From assembly GCA_026003255.1 (NCBI GenBank), contig BPGX01000004.1, positions 62,001-126,000 on the forward strand: a stretch of DNA of 64,000 bases. Reading direction: 5' to 3'. The DNA is from Bacteroidia bacterium. GTDB lineage: Bacteria; Bacteroidota; Bacteroidia; B-17B0; Aurantibacillaceae. The notes under the pieces were generated by a model. The model saw nothing but the letters and a program-made list of their open reading frames with translations. It searched no databases and was not told the DNA's origin. The position numbers were made by a program, and so were the translations under genes. Shown here piece after piece: positions 29,819-38,686 of this stretch (position 1 is the first letter of the stretch; each line of letters starts with the position of its first letter).

Positions 29819-31042
29819 TTATAAATAACCCTGTCTTAAAAATTTATCATAAGCAGAAATAGCGTTGATACGATGAGGATATTTTTTTTGCTTGATTTTT
29901 TTTCTTAAAGAAAAGGAGATGTAATTAAAATACAGATTTGCCAGAATAGAAGCCATTTTGACTTTTAAATAGGATTTAAAGCAAGATAATTTTTGGTGTT
30001 TATAATTTTCGTGTTCTTGATAATTTAATTTTATTGCAATGTCTTTCGTATGATACCACGTTCCATTTATTAGTTTAGAAATTTTTTTATCATTCCAGAA
30101 ATTTTTCCATTCATTTACTTTTTGTGGAGAAATGGGTTGTTGTAAACTTTTATGTGTAATTAAAAAATGTTCTTTTAATTTAGGACGTTGAATATTAGAA
30201 AAAAAATCATTGACAATATCTGGGTACTGAAAATACCTTTCTGTAAAAGAGATATGTAAAAAATCAGAAATAGTAGTCATCGTCTGTTTACTGTTATTTA
30301 TAAGATTTTCATAATTAATAATTAAATGTGGACAAGAAGAATTATTTAGAAGTTTAAAATATGTTTCAAATGCTTCTTTCCACGTTTGAATATAAAGACA
30401 TACATCTTTTTTTATTTTTTTTCGTTCAGCTCTTTTATATTTAGAATATACATTATCTCTTGGATCTCTTACTAACAATAATACCTTTGCTTTTGGAAAA
30501 AGATTTAAATAATGATGTGCTAAATAATACCGCAATTGTTTATCAACAATTGTGGTAATCTTTGATAAATCTTTGTTTACGCCAAAAGATAAATAAGACA
30601 AACGAATTACCCGTTCATAATTTAAATGTTCTTTAAATTGGATAAGAAGTTGATATAACACATCTTTTCCAGTGAAAAGTGGATATAATTTACCTTCACT
30701 CATCAATACAAAATCATCGCAATATTCTTGAATTGTTTTTTCATTCCACTTTTTGACAGATGCATACTTTTGCTTTAAGATCACAGGAAAAATTTCTTCT
30801 GAAGTAAATACAACTTGTTCGTTCATCATCAGCATAACGCCGAGTAAAGTAGAAGCAGAACGACCAGTGGTGAAAATGTATGAGATTTGTAAATTGTCCA
30901 CTTGTTCTAAAGTTACTTTTTCTATATTGTAAGGTTTACCAACGATGGGATTAAAGTCAGATAAAATACCATTCGTAAATGTGGAAAACAAGTCGTTTTT
31001 CTGTTTCAAAGGAGTTGTTGAATTGGATACATTAATATTCAT
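29819..31042 (-). CDS. Sulfotransferase family protein
   Basis: PAPS-dependent sulfotransferases move a sulfate group to a sugar, lipid or protein. The 407-residue protein has the 5'-phosphosulfate loop IFTTGRSASTLLGVML (residues about 50-65) and the 3'-phosphate site LLLVRDPRDNVYSKYKRAE (residues about 190-208), followed by LIINYENLINN. There is no signal peptide or clear transmembrane helix; a C-terminal hydrophobic/basic segment may contact the membrane. The acceptor cannot be told; envelope glycan or lipid is plausible. The ATG at 31042 overlaps the end of the response-regulator gene by 11 bases, so translation is probably coupled; an upstream in-frame TTG is less likely. Confidence 0.8.
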   Translation of the reverse strand: MNINVSNSTTPLKQKNDLFSTFTNGILSDFNPIVGKPYNIEKVTLEQVDNLQISYIFTTGRSASTLLGVMLMMNEQVVFTSEEIFPVILKQKYASVKKWNEKTIQEYCDDFVLMSEGKLYPLFTGKDVLYQLLIQFKEHLNYERVIRLSYLSFGVNKDLSKITTIVDKQLRYYLAHHYLNLFPKAKVLLLVRDPRDNVYSKYKRAERKKIKKDVCLYIQTWKEAFETYFKLLNNSSCPHLIINYENLINNSKQTMTTISDFLHISFTERYFQYPDIVNDFFSNIQRPKLKEHFLITHKSLQQPISPQKVNEWKNFWNDKKISKLINGTWYHTKDIAIKLNYQEHENYKHQKLSCFKSYLKVKMASILANLYFNYISFSLRKKIKQKKYPHRINAISAYDKFLRQGYL

Positions 31043-32207
31043 AACAATACATTTCAAGTTCCGAAGAGGTTATTACATCTCCTTCGCATAAAACGTATAA
31101 TCTCTCTATGATATTTTTTAATTGTCTTATATTACCAGTATAATCCATATTTTTCAGAAACTCTTTTGATTTTTTGTCAAATGCTTTTACAGGCACTTTA
31201 TGTTGTTCTGCAAATTGTTTACTAAAATACTCAATCAGAAGTGGTATGTCTTCTCTACGTTCATTTAATGGTGGTACAGCAATATGAATAACATTCAAAC
31301 GATGATATAAATCTTCTCTGAACAATTGTTTTTTAATTTCTTCTTTTAAGTTTTTATTGGTAGCAGCAATCAAACGTACATTAACCACTATATCCTTCTC
31401 ACTTCCTACTCGTTGAATTTTATTATCCTGTATAGCTCTTAAAACTTTTGCCTGTGCCGACAAACTCATATCTCCGATTTCATCTAAAAATAATGTGCCA
31501 CCATCAGCCAATTCAAATTTTCCTTTTTTCTGACTAACTGCTCCTGTGAAGGAACCCTTTTCGTGACCAAATAACTCGCTTTCAATTAATTCAGATGGAA
31601 TAGCAGCGCAATTTACTTCTACAAAAGGATTTTTACTACGATGTGAAAGGGCGTGTATTCTTTTTGCTACTAGTTCTTTTCCACTTCCATTTGGACCAGT
31701 TATCAAAACTTTTGCATCTGTAAGAGCTACTTTATCAATGATTCGTAAAATTTTTTGTATGGCTTCGGATTGTCCAATAATTTCGGGAGTTTCAGAGGTA
31801 TTTTTATTCTTAGTTGTGGTTGTTCTTTTTTGTTGTATGGTTTGATTTCTACTCACAGCGTTTTTGCACGTTTGAATTAACTTATCTAATCCAAATGGTT
31901 TTTGTAAATAATCAAAAGCACCTGCTTTCATAAATTTGACCGCGGTATCAATATCACCGTGTGCGCTCATTACAATAAAGGCAGTAGGATAATTTAGTTG
32001 ATTAATTTTTTCAAACAATTCTTCTCCATTGATCTTTGGCATTTTAATATCGCAAAGTAAAATATCGTATTGTGTTTGTTGAATTTTTTGTAACGCTTCT
32101 TCGCCATTTGCACATTCTTCAACATCAAATTGTTCTGCTTGTAGTATTTCTTTTACTACACTTCTAATAGCTTTTTCATCATCTATGACCAGAACTTTAT
32201 TTCCCAT
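31032..32207 (-). CDS. Sigma-54-type response regulator (receiver + AAA+), no DNA-binding domain
   Basis: The 391-residue protein has an N-terminal receiver domain (VLVIDDEKAIR, phospho-acceptor Asp in LLCDIKMP at about residue 53, conserved Ser in VMSAHG, Lys in LQKPFG) and a sigma-54-interacting AAA+ ATPase. The AAA+ part has the P-loop GPNGSGKE, ESELFGHEKGSFTGA with the GxFTGA loop that contacts sigma-54, Walker B GGTLFLDEIGDM, and LREDLYHRLNVIHI-like sensor motifs. It ends soon after NIRQLKNIIERLYVLC, so the Fis-type helix-turn-helix is absent; I recall related Bacteroidota proteins of similar build. It would then act without its own DNA site or with a partner. No histidine kinase lies next to it. 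Confidence 0.9.
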   Translation of the reverse strand: MGNKVLVIDDEKAIRSVVKEILQAEQFDVEECANGEEALQKIQQTQYDILLCDIKMPKINGEELFEKINQLNYPTAFIVMSAHGDIDTAVKFMKAGAFDYLQKPFGLDKLIQTCKNAVSRNQTIQQKRTTTTKNKNTSETPEIIGQSEAIQKILRIIDKVALTDAKVLITGPNGSGKELVAKRIHALSHRSKNPFVEVNCAAIPSELIESELFGHEKGSFTGAVSQKKGKFELADGGTLFLDEIGDMSLSAQAKVLRAIQDNKIQRVGSEKDIVVNVRLIAATNKNLKEEIKKQLFREDLYHRLNVIHIAVPPLNERREDIPLLIEYFSKQFAEQHKVPVKAFDKKSKEFLKNMDYTGNIRQLKNIIERLYVLCEGDVITSSELEMYCYEY

Positions 32208-32217
32208 ATTTTAATTG

Positions 32218-32225
32218 CAAAAATA
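32218..32225 (-). promoter_or_regulatory. Predicted -7 box of the response-regulator operon
   Basis: On the minus strand the sequence reads TATTTTTG (32225 to 32218), 10 bases before the ATG of the response regulator. It would drive the regulator, sulfotransferase, tex, thiH and thiF genes, which follow with overlaps or gaps of about a dozen bases or fewer. No good TTTG -33 box is seen. Confidence 0.4.
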
Positions 32226-32254
32226 CTAAATTAATATAGTTATTTCAATACCGT

Positions 32255-32707
32255 TTATTCTTTGTTTTTGCTATCCATCCAGATTGTTACAGGGCCATCA
32301 TTAATAAGATGAACTTTCATATCCGCAGCAAATACGCCCGTTTGAATTCTTTTATTCATCAGTTTTTCACAATGTTCTATGAATTTTTCATACAAATGTT
32401 TGGCCATATCAGGTGGAGCACTTTCTGTAAAGGAAGGACGATTGCCTTTTTTTGTAGAAGCATACAATGTAAATTGACTTACGACAAGAATTTCTCCATT
32501 AACATCCACTACACTTTTATTCATCTTCCCGTTTTCATCGGAAAAAATTCTCATCTGAATAATTTTAGAAGCCAGCCATTCCACATCTTCAAGTGTATCT
32601 TCTTTTCCAACAGCTAACAGTACTAATAACCCTTTTCCTATTTTCCCCACCGTTTGATTATCAACAATTACTTTTGATTTAATTACTCTTTGAATAAGTG
32701 CTCGCAT
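32255..32707 (-). CDS. dtd: D-aminoacyl-tRNA deacylase
   Basis: Dtd hydrolyses D-aminoacyl-tRNAs (and Gly-tRNA-Ala), a proofreading task in the cytosol. The 150-residue length is standard. Diagnostic motifs are the start [13 protein letters not shown], the active-site SQFTLYA (residues about 78-84) with [13 protein letters not shown], and the C-terminal [13 protein letters not shown] carrying the NxGPVT cross-subunit motif. It starts directly after the M61 peptidase stop and probably shares its transcript. Confidence 0.96.
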   Translation of the reverse strand: MRALIQRVIKSKVIVDNQTVGKIGKGLLVLLAVGKEDTLEDVEWLASKIIQMRIFSDENGKMNKSVVDVNGEILVVSQFTLYASTKKGNRPSFTESAPPDMAKHLYEKFIEHCEKLMNKRIQTGVFAADMKVHLINDGPVTIWMDSKNKE

Positions 32708-32708
32708 C

Positions 32709-34439
32709 TTATATTTTTTTGTAGTGTATAAATAAAACTTTTTCTTTCGGATTCATTTGAGTTTTCGCCTGGATTGAAAGTGTATGATAATATGTTCTCG
32801 TCTTATCTGCATCAATGATAACCTTTTGTATCTTTTGAAACCTTTGAATGATTAATTCTATTTGTTTAGAAAAACTTACTTTTTTGTCAGAAAATATATC
32901 CTTTGCAGTACATTGATTAATTGCTAAAATTTCATCATTCAATGAAAGTTTGTAAAAAGCAGGTGAGTCAGGAATAATGTGAGATACAAAAAATCTTCCA
33001 CTTTGTTCATTGACTTTAAAGCCAAAAAATCTTTCCCAAAAATTAGAAGATTCAGTATATTGTATTATTAAACCAAAATGAGAAATTATTTCCTTAAAGA
33101 AAGGCAGATAATCATTAGGGAATAAAAGTGTTTTATCAAAAAAAATCATGTCTGTTTCATCTTTTGTAAATTCAACAAAAGCTTGTATTAAATCGTGTAG
33201 TGTATATGGTTGCTTCTGATTGATTTGATGGTCATATAATTTCAACAACACATCTCGTAAGGATTTTCTTTTATTAGTTTTATAAAGTAAATACATATCC
33301 ATCATCATAGCAAGGATGCAACCTTCATCATAAATAGAAACTTTCTTGTGTGGAGCGTGATTACTATAACCATCTACCCATGTATCAATACTTGAATTTA
33401 AGAGAGATTGAGAAAACTTACCATAATTAATGTAATGACGATTCAAACGTTCATTAATACATAAAAAAAATTGTTCGTCATTAAATAAGTTAGATTGCCA
33501 GAGTAATTTATCGCCATAATAAGTGGTAAATCCTTCGTAAACAAAGCCCAGTTCAGAATAGTTCTCAGTATAATAATTATATGGATACATTTGTTTGGGA
33601 CGAAGTGTTTTAATATTCCATGCGTGAAATAATTCATGTGAAGCCACACCTAATAACTCATTGTAGAGTTTATCCATTATTTGATGATAGGGACCTAAAA
33701 CAATTACGGTGTTCTTAAGATGTTCTACACCATGATAGTAATGATAAGGTAATAGATGAATGATAAAATGGTATTCTTTGAATGGCGCTGTGCCCCAAAA
33801 TTTCAAGATTTGTTTTGAAAATTGTTCAAAATCCTTTTTTGTTTTTTCTGTATCAAGATAGTGACCATGCGTGTTAATAGTATGAACATAAAATTTTATC
33901 TCATCAATTTTATAAGAAAAAGTTTTAAAGAATTTAGTAGCAACAATAGGACTATCCAGTAATTCATCATAATCTCTCGTTTCAATGATATTATTCTTGA
34001 ATTTAAGTGAAGAAATAATTTTATATTCTTTTGGAACATTTAGTTTGATTTTAAATTTTGGTTTTGTATCTGTAAGTGCTGGATACATCAATAAATGTAC
34101 AGGATTAAAATAAAGAATATTCTCATCAGCAAAACAGGCGCCAGCATTGTATTCATTAGCATAATAATTATATTCTACAACTATTTTACCATCTCCATTA
34201 TCATTAAAAATTTCCCATGAATACGAATTAGGCTTAATCACAAGTAAATTTTTTCCTTCGGAGTTGTATGCTTTGAAGTTCTGAATATTCTTTGAGAAAT
34301 TACCAAGCTCATATCTTCCCGGTCGCCATCTGGGCAATAAAAGTACAATCTTTTTTTGCTGAACATTCTGTAAAACAAGTTTTACATTTATGTAATGTGA
34401 TACTGGATTTTTTTGAAAGATATTAAATAATAGTTCCAT
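32709..34439 (-). CDS. M61 family metallopeptidase with PDZ domain
   Basis: M61 peptidases (glycyl aminopeptidase family) are zinc enzymes. Residues 1-150 form the beta-rich N-terminal domain, the catalytic part has SHELFHAWN (HExxH at about residue 267) followed by [11 protein letters not shown] carrying the third zinc ligand Glu, and the C-terminus has a PDZ domain ([28 protein letters not shown]). At 577 residues it fits the family. The start at 34439 (MELLFNIFQ) is preceded by a minus-strand TAGATTTG box; the longer frame would cross the divergent TPR gene. No signal peptide is visible, so it may be cytoplasmic. Confidence 0.88.
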   Translation of the reverse strand: MELLFNIFQKNPVSHYINVKLVLQNVQQKKIVLLLPRWRPGRYELGNFSKNIQNFKAYNSEGKNLLVIKPNSYSWEIFNDNGDGKIVVEYNYYANEYNAGACFADENILYFNPVHLLMYPALTDTKPKFKIKLNVPKEYKIISSLKFKNNIIETRDYDELLDSPIVATKFFKTFSYKIDEIKFYVHTINTHGHYLDTEKTKKDFEQFSKQILKFWGTAPFKEYHFIIHLLPYHYYHGVEHLKNTVIVLGPYHQIMDKLYNELLGVASHELFHAWNIKTLRPKQMYPYNYYTENYSELGFVYEGFTTYYGDKLLWQSNLFNDEQFFLCINERLNRHYINYGKFSQSLLNSSIDTWVDGYSNHAPHKKVSIYDEGCILAMMMDMYLLYKTNKRKSLRDVLLKLYDHQINQKQPYTLHDLIQAFVEFTKDETDMIFFDKTLLFPNDYLPFFKEIISHFGLIIQYTESSNFWERFFGFKVNEQSGRFFVSHIIPDSPAFYKLSLNDEILAINQCTAKDIFSDKKVSFSKQIELIIQRFQKIQKVIIDADKTRTYYHTLSIQAKTQMNPKEKVLFIHYKKI

Positions 34440-34471
34440 TTGAGTATCTTTATTTGTATTATTAGCCCCCG

Positions 34472-34479
34472 CAAATCTA
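34472..34479 (-). promoter_or_regulatory. Predicted -7 box of the M61 peptidase-dtd unit
   Basis: The minus strand reads TAGATTTG followed by CGGGGGC (34479 to 34472), about 32 bases before the ATG at 34439. It lies in the 54-base divergent gap with the TPR gene and supports choosing the short start of the M61 gene. Confidence 0.5.
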
Positions 34480-34493
34480 TGTAAAATAAAGCA

Positions 34494-35567
34494 ATGCGTA
34501 CTCTGATTTTTGTAACTCTCTATCTTGTTGTTTCTTCTCATATATTTTCTCAACATAATAATTCTGACAGCACTGAATTTTATATCTGTTATGATTATGC
34601 TTATAAATTGAGAAACACCAATGTTGACTCTGCATTTTTCTGGATAAACAAAGCATTAGAAATCTCTCAATTAACAGCCAATTCGGAATGGCGTGCTAAA
34701 GCATTGAATCTAAAAGGCATTTTATATTACAAAAAGAATGATTACTATGCATCTATTGAAAATTTAAATCGGGCATTATCTTTAACAAAAGACAAAACAC
34801 TCAAATCTAAAATTTACATTAATCTTGGAAATACTTTATCTGATTTGAATTACTCTTATTCTGCTATAAAATATTATGAAGAAGCAGTGAGGTTATTCAA
34901 TGAATTGCAGGATTATCGCTTTTTAGTGAGAGCACTAATGAATCTTGCTACTGAAGAATTTAATATTAAACAAATTAACTCCGCTCGCAATCATCTAAAA
35001 CTAGCTTTGTATTATGCAAAGGAAAACGATTTGTTAGAAGAAGAAGCCATGTGCTTAAACAATCTTTCTGCAATATTCATAAAAACAGGACAGGTGGACA
35101 GTGCGTCACGATATATTTATCAATCGTTTAATAATTATGAACAATTAGAAAATTACTATGGACTTGCAGATGCTTACTTAACAGCCATTGAGTTGCATCT
35201 TGAAAAAAAAGAATTAAGCTATGCCAAAGCTCTTATGGATTTAGCAGATTCCATCATTGATAAATTAAGATATTTAGAGGGAAAAAAACTCCTTACAAGT
35301 GAAAAAGTGAATTACTATTTACTACAAAAGGATGTTGATAACGCACAAAAATATTTTAATATATACATTCGTCTGGAAGATAGTTTAAATCGGGCAAAAA
35401 ATACCAGCTTGTCTATTACTGAAAATGTATCATCACAATCAAACACTACACACAAAACCAATACCAACAACACAATTATTTCATGGGTTCAATTAATTTT
35501 AATATCTTTGTGTTCATCTTTAATAGCCATTCTACTTATTAAAAATTATCGTCATGAACAAGAGTAA
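34494..35567 (+). CDS. Secreted TPR-repeat protein with C-terminal membrane anchor
   Basis: The 357-residue protein has a signal peptide (MRTLIFVTLYLVVSSHIFSQ), five to six TPR-like helix pairs (AKALNLKGILYYKKNDYYASIENLNRAL, IYINLGNTLSDLNYSYSAIKYYEEAV in pieces, MCLNNLSAIFIKTG) and a C-terminal transmembrane segment (WVQLILISLCSSLIAILLI) followed by a short basic tail. This layout matches the sensor part of Bacteroidota TPR histidine kinases or LuxR-type regulators, but no kinase or DNA-binding domain follows. Probable role: periplasmic scaffold; partners unknown. It overlaps the next gene by 14 bases. Confidence 0.78.
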   Translation: MRTLIFVTLYLVVSSHIFSQHNNSDSTEFYICYDYAYKLRNTNVDSAFFWINKALEISQLTANSEWRAKALNLKGILYYKKNDYYASIENLNRALSLTKDKTLKSKIYINLGNTLSDLNYSYSAIKYYEEAVRLFNELQDYRFLVRALMNLATEEFNIKQINSARNHLKLALYYAKENDLLEEEAMCLNNLSAIFIKTGQVDSASRYIYQSFNNYEQLENYYGLADAYLTAIELHLEKKELSYAKALMDLADSIIDKLRYLEGKKLLTSEKVNYYLLQKDVDNAQKYFNIYIRLEDSLNRAKNTSLSITENVSSQSNTTHKTNTNNTIISWVQLILISLCSSLIAILLIKNYRHEQE

Positions 35568-35907
35568 AAAATCATCTTCTGGTTCTCTCGTATATTCCAC
35601 CAATGCAGATTATCTGAAGAAAATTCAGGAAGAACAGCAGGAACAAGAACTAGATACATTACCTCCTTCACAACAACAATTAAAAATTTTTTTAGACAGA
35701 ATTGGTGGCAATAAATTTGTGAGTAGAATTTCAGGATTTATTGGAAAAACTGAAGATCTAGAAGCATTGGCTAAATACTTGAAAAATAAATGTGCTACCG
35801 GTGGTAATGTGAAAGATGGGGAAATATTAATTCAAGGCAATCAACGAGAAAAATTACAAAACATTCTCATTCAAATGGGATATAAAGTCAAACTAGCTGG
35901 CGGTTAA
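35554..35907 (+). CDS. SUI1/eIF1-like translation factor (YciH family)
   Basis: The 117-residue cytoplasmic protein has a Ser/Gln/Glu-rich N-terminal tail (residues 1-45) and a SUI1 domain: KIFLDRIGGNKFVSRISGF, then ALAKYLKNKCATGGNVKDG and ILIQGNQREKLQNILIQMGY, which match bacterial YciH and eukaryotic eIF1. YciH-type proteins affect start-site fidelity of translation. The start codon lies within the end of the TPR gene, suggesting coupled translation. It converges with the outer-membrane protein gene with only two bases between. Confidence 0.9.
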   Translation: MNKSKKSSSGSLVYSTNADYLKKIQEEQQEQELDTLPPSQQQLKIFLDRIGGNKFVSRISGFIGKTEDLEALAKYLKNKCATGGNVKDGEILIQGNQREKLQNILIQMGYKVKLAGG

Positions 35908-35909
35908 CA

Positions 35910-36794
35910 TCAATAATCAAAACTATTCACTAAATCACTAATTTCATTATTACTTACTTTGAAATTTTCTTTTCTCTTAAAATTATCTGTAGGTTGATAA
36001 ACCTGCAAATTGTTATCCCCCATCCCCATTTCATTATTCAAATGCTTCATTTCATCAATTGAAGTTCTGTTGTAATAACTTTTTGTTTTACCTAAAAAGA
36101 GTGCCAATCCCAAATTAACGAAAGGATACTTACCCTGTTCATTTTTGAAAAAAGGACGATATTCAAATTGTCTGTTTCTATTATATCGCAAGGAATACAT
36201 TGCTAAAAAATTATTGATGGTGCCTCCACCTGCTACATACAAATTAAAATGCTTCCCAATTTTCACATCTATTCTCAAGCCACTCAAAAACTCATATCTC
36301 CCCAAATACACCACTTTGTTTTCATTCAAAAATGCTGCATATAAGGTGTCTTTATTACTAATACTAAACAATCCGCCCTGTGGTTTTGTAAACAATGAAA
36401 TCTGTAAATAATTTGTTATCGGAACATTCAAACTCACAATCCGTGGAAACTGAAAACTAAAGTTTACTTTATTCAACTGCCCTACTCTAAAACCCACAAA
36501 AGGCAAGTAATACCGATTGCCCCACATAAACGATTTTGTAAGTCCTATGCGTAGGTTGAACCTATCAGAAGGACTATAACTCCATAATAACAAACTTGCC
36601 ATTCGCACTACTCTTGTATTTTTTCTATCATTCACATCAAAAGTAGAAAAAGGAGAAAAATCAATGAAGAAAATGGACTTCTTGCCATTGTTGTATATCA
36701 TCCTCATCCCAATACCACTTTTTTTCAAAATATGTTTCTCTGAAAGCCCTGAAAAATTGGGATTATAGGATAAAAAATAACCCGTTAATAACAA
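35910..36794 (-). CDS. Probable outer-membrane beta-barrel protein, C-terminal part of a frameshifted gene
   Basis: This frame carries a run of alternating hydrophobic strands ending in aromatic residues (SIFFIDFSPFSTFDV, MASLLLWSYSPSDRFNLRIGLT, LQISLFTKPQGGLFSI, FLSGLRIDVKIGKHFNLYVAGGG, YPFVNLGLALFLG), typical of a small outer-membrane barrel. The tail of about 50 residues is hydrophilic. I do not place it in a named family with confidence. Its apparent start overlaps the end of the 36763-37074 frame. Removing one base from the A6 run at 36772-36777 (T6 on the coding strand) joins the two smoothly (NGLFLSYNPNFSG), so both are most likely one gene of about 388 codons. It is last in the ECF sigma operon. 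Confidence 0.65.
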   Translation of the reverse strand: MLLTGYFLSYNPNFSGLSEKHILKKSGIGMRMIYNNGKKSIFFIDFSPFSTFDVNDRKNTRVVRMASLLLWSYSPSDRFNLRIGLTKSFMWGNRYYLPFVGFRVGQLNKVNFSFQFPRIVSLNVPITNYLQISLFTKPQGGLFSISNKDTLYAAFLNENKVVYLGRYEFLSGLRIDVKIGKHFNLYVAGGGTINNFLAMYSLRYNRNRQFEYRPFFKNEQGKYPFVNLGLALFLGKTKSYYNRTSIDEMKHLNNEMGMGDNNLQVYQPTDNFKRKENFKVSNNEISDLVNSFDY

Positions 36795-37074
36795 GATTAA
36801 AATTGGTCCAAGACGAGTCGGACTTAATCACATCCTTTGTCCACACTGGAATACCTAATGCAAACGTTGCTTGCTGTATCCGATAGGATTTTAATTTTTG
36901 ATGTACGAAATCTACTGATGGTAGTTCTACTTTTGGCTTCTGATAGTAATCGAACAATAAAATGGTATTGAAATAATGTTTGGGCAAATGAATTTTTACT
37001 GAATCGTTTTGTCCATAAAACCAGATGCATATAAAAATTAAAATCCACCAATTATCCTTTTGAACAATTTTCAT
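36763..37074 (-). CDS. N-terminal part of the frameshifted outer-membrane protein gene
   Basis: The ATG at 37074 directly follows the stop of the Spy-like gene. It begins with a hydrophobic export segment (NWWILIFICIWFYGQ) and a mature part with WTKDVIKSDSSWTNFNLV. The frame ends at TAA 36 bases into the next frame. The joined product reads on as a beta-barrel without interruption after a one-base correction at 36772-36777. Treat it as one gene with the 35910-36794 frame; a true two-gene arrangement is possible but less likely because the second frame lacks a good start and export signal. Confidence 0.55.
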   Translation of the reverse strand: MKIVQKDNWWILIFICIWFYGQNDSVKIHLPKHYFNTILLFDYYQKPKVELPSVDFVHQKLKSYRIQQATFALGIPVWTKDVIKSDSSWTNFNLVINGLFFIL

Positions 37075-37488
37075 TTAATCCGATTTAAGAATCTTGACCA
37101 GTTCTAATCTAAATTCTTCTTCTGCTTTTATGAAATGAGCCGTTTTAATGACACCTATCACCTGTCGGAATTTTTGAATGTATTCTTGCTTTATCAGTGA
37201 TTCAGCGTTTTCTAATTGAATATACTTTTTGGTAAATTCTTCTGCATCTGCTGGATTAAGAGAATATTGAAATTGTGAAAAAAGTTTTCTTCGCTCTTTT
37301 CGAATCTGTTTTAGTTTATCCACATATTCGTTATAAAGTGGCCAGAATTTCTGACTTTCTGCTTCAGTGAGTTGTAATTTTTGAGCAATATAATTTGCTC
37401 TTGCCTGATCTACTTTTGGATTTTGAGCAAAACATATCAAAGAGATGAATAAGCAAAAAACTAAAATATGTGCCTTAAAATGTTTCAT
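37075..37488 (-). CDS. Spy/CpxP-like periplasmic protein of ECF operon
   Basis: The 137-residue protein has a signal peptide (MKHFKAHILVFCLFISLICFAQ) followed by an all-helical region: QARANYIAQKLQLTEAESQKFWPLYNEYVDKLKQIR (in parts) and ENAESLIKQEYIQKFRQV. The LTEAESQKFWPLYNEY segment is typical of the Spy/LTXXQ-like proteins often labelled sensor of ECF-type sigma factor in Bacteroidota. It probably monitors or buffers envelope stress. The start overlaps the anti-sigma gene by 14 bases, and its stop is adjacent to the next ATG. Confidence 0.75.
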   Translation of the reverse strand: MKHFKAHILVFCLFISLICFAQNPKVDQARANYIAQKLQLTEAESQKFWPLYNEYVDKLKQIRKERRKLFSQFQYSLNPADAEEFTKKYIQLENAESLIKQEYIQKFRQVIGVIKTAHFIKAEEEFRLELVKILKSD

Positions 37489-38053
37489 TTAATTCATTAG
37501 AATTTGTATCCATTGAAGGAGTTGATAATTTTGAATCAAAATATTGTTCAATAGATTCATCCGAGATGCTTTCTCCCACTAATTCTTCATCTAATATCTG
37601 TTGATCTTCCAAAATATCTTGTTTGGTAAGACAGGCAATGGTCTGGCAAGGTTGAGAAAGTGAAGTATTATGGTTTGATGATGAGAAATACAAATGAATT
37701 GCCCATAGAGCAATTAATACAGATGCTGCAGCAGATAAATAAACACTCCATCTGATAATTCTCTTTTTCTTGCTAAACGATTGGTTGATTTTTTCAATAA
37801 TCTCTTCCTTACTCTTTTCAAAATAATTTTCTGGAACATCGAGTCCACTTTCATCTGAATGGGATAAAATCTTTTCTTTTAATTTTAGTTCATTAGTAAT
37901 AAAATAATCATCTGGTGTTAAAAATATTGAAGTATTCTCTGAAGAGAGTTTTTCAAATAATTTTAATTTATTTGATTCAATATAATCTTCAGGCACACTA
38001 AATGGATTGGACTTAAATCCCGGATTATTCAATATGTTTTTCTTTTCATTCAT
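37475..38053 (-). CDS. Probable anti-sigma factor (single transmembrane helix)
   Basis: The 192-residue protein has a charged cytoplasmic part (residues 1-97) containing three similar FxVPEDYIESNKLKL-like segments (NPFSVPEDYIE, FLTPDDYFITNELK, LDVPENYFEKSKEEI), one transmembrane helix (WSVYLSAAASVLIALWAIHLYF) and an acidic periplasmic tail of about 70 residues with a Cys pair (CQTIACLT). No classical zinc anti-sigma motif is seen. Its position directly after the ECF sigma gene and before the Spy-like gene makes an anti-sigma role likely but unproven. The tripled PEDYIE segment is a notable feature. Confidence 0.65.
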   Translation of the reverse strand: MNEKKNILNNPGFKSNPFSVPEDYIESNKLKLFEKLSSENTSIFLTPDDYFITNELKLKEKILSHSDESGLDVPENYFEKSKEEIIEKINQSFSKKKRIIRWSVYLSAAASVLIALWAIHLYFSSSNHNTSLSQPCQTIACLTKQDILEDQQILDEELVGESISDESIEQYFDSKLSTPSMDTNSNELNETF

Positions 38054-38070
38054 ATTTATTAATTAGATGC

Positions 38071-38631
38071 TTAATTTTCAATTTGGTTTAATAAAATTTC
38101 CTCAATTTTCTTGACCGCGTGATGATAGGATGCTTTAAGCGCCCCAACAGAAGTGTCCAATATCTCGGCAATCTCTTCATAACTCAATTCATCGTAATAA
38201 CGCATGTTGAAAACCAATCGTTGTTTTTCTGGTAAGGATAAAATGGCTTGTTGAAATTTTCTTTGAATTTCATCTCCTTTAAAATATGGATCACTGACCA
38301 ATGAATTACTTAAATGTTGAGCTACATGTTCATAAGAGATATGGTTATGTTGTGCATTTTTTCTTAATACTTGTAATGCCTCATTAGTCGCAATTCTATA
38401 AAGCCAAGTAAACAAACTGCTATTCTGATTAAAATTTTTCAATCCCTGCCATGCTTTGATGAACGTGTTTTGCAAAGCGTCATCGGCGTCATCATGATTT
38501 ATCACAATTCGTCGTACTTGCCAGTATAAGCGTTTTTGATACGTATCAATCAATAATTTTAATGCCTGATTCTGCTTATCAGATTGTGCAATAAGTTCTA
38601 AAATCTTTTTATCTATTTCAGAAGTCATCAT
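38071..38631 (-). CDS. ECF-type RNA polymerase sigma factor
   Basis: The 186-residue sigma-70 family protein has region 2 (YQKRLYWQVRRIVINHDDADDALQNTFIKAWQ in parts, with FTWLYRIATNEALQVLRK) and region 4 (LSLPEKQRLVFNMRYYDELSYEEIAEILDTSVGALKASYHHA in parts), joined by a short linker, which is the ECF layout. The start could be either of two adjacent ATGs (38631 or 38628); a TTG further upstream lies inside a terminator stem and is unlikely. It leads an operon with the probable anti-sigma, Spy-like and outer-membrane genes, pointing to an envelope stress circuit. Confidence 0.92.
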   Translation of the reverse strand: MMTSEIDKKILELIAQSDKQNQALKLLIDTYQKRLYWQVRRIVINHDDADDALQNTFIKAWQGLKNFNQNSSLFTWLYRIATNEALQVLRKNAQHNHISYEHVAQHLSNSLVSDPYFKGDEIQRKFQQAILSLPEKQRLVFNMRYYDELSYEEIAEILDTSVGALKASYHHAVKKIEEILLNQIEN

Positions 38632-38665
38632 AAAATATAAAAAAGGGGACAAATTTTGTCCCCTT
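38632..38665 (-). terminator. Intrinsic terminator after the lipoprotein gene
   Basis: On the minus strand AAGGGGAC and GTCCCCTT (38665-38643) form an eight-pair GC-rich stem extended by A/T pairs, followed by TTTTTTATATTTT. It lies 21 bases after the stop of the 38687-39664 gene and just before the ECF sigma start codon, separating the two units. Confidence 0.85.
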
Positions 38666-38686
38666 CATTACTATGAATAGAGTCAA

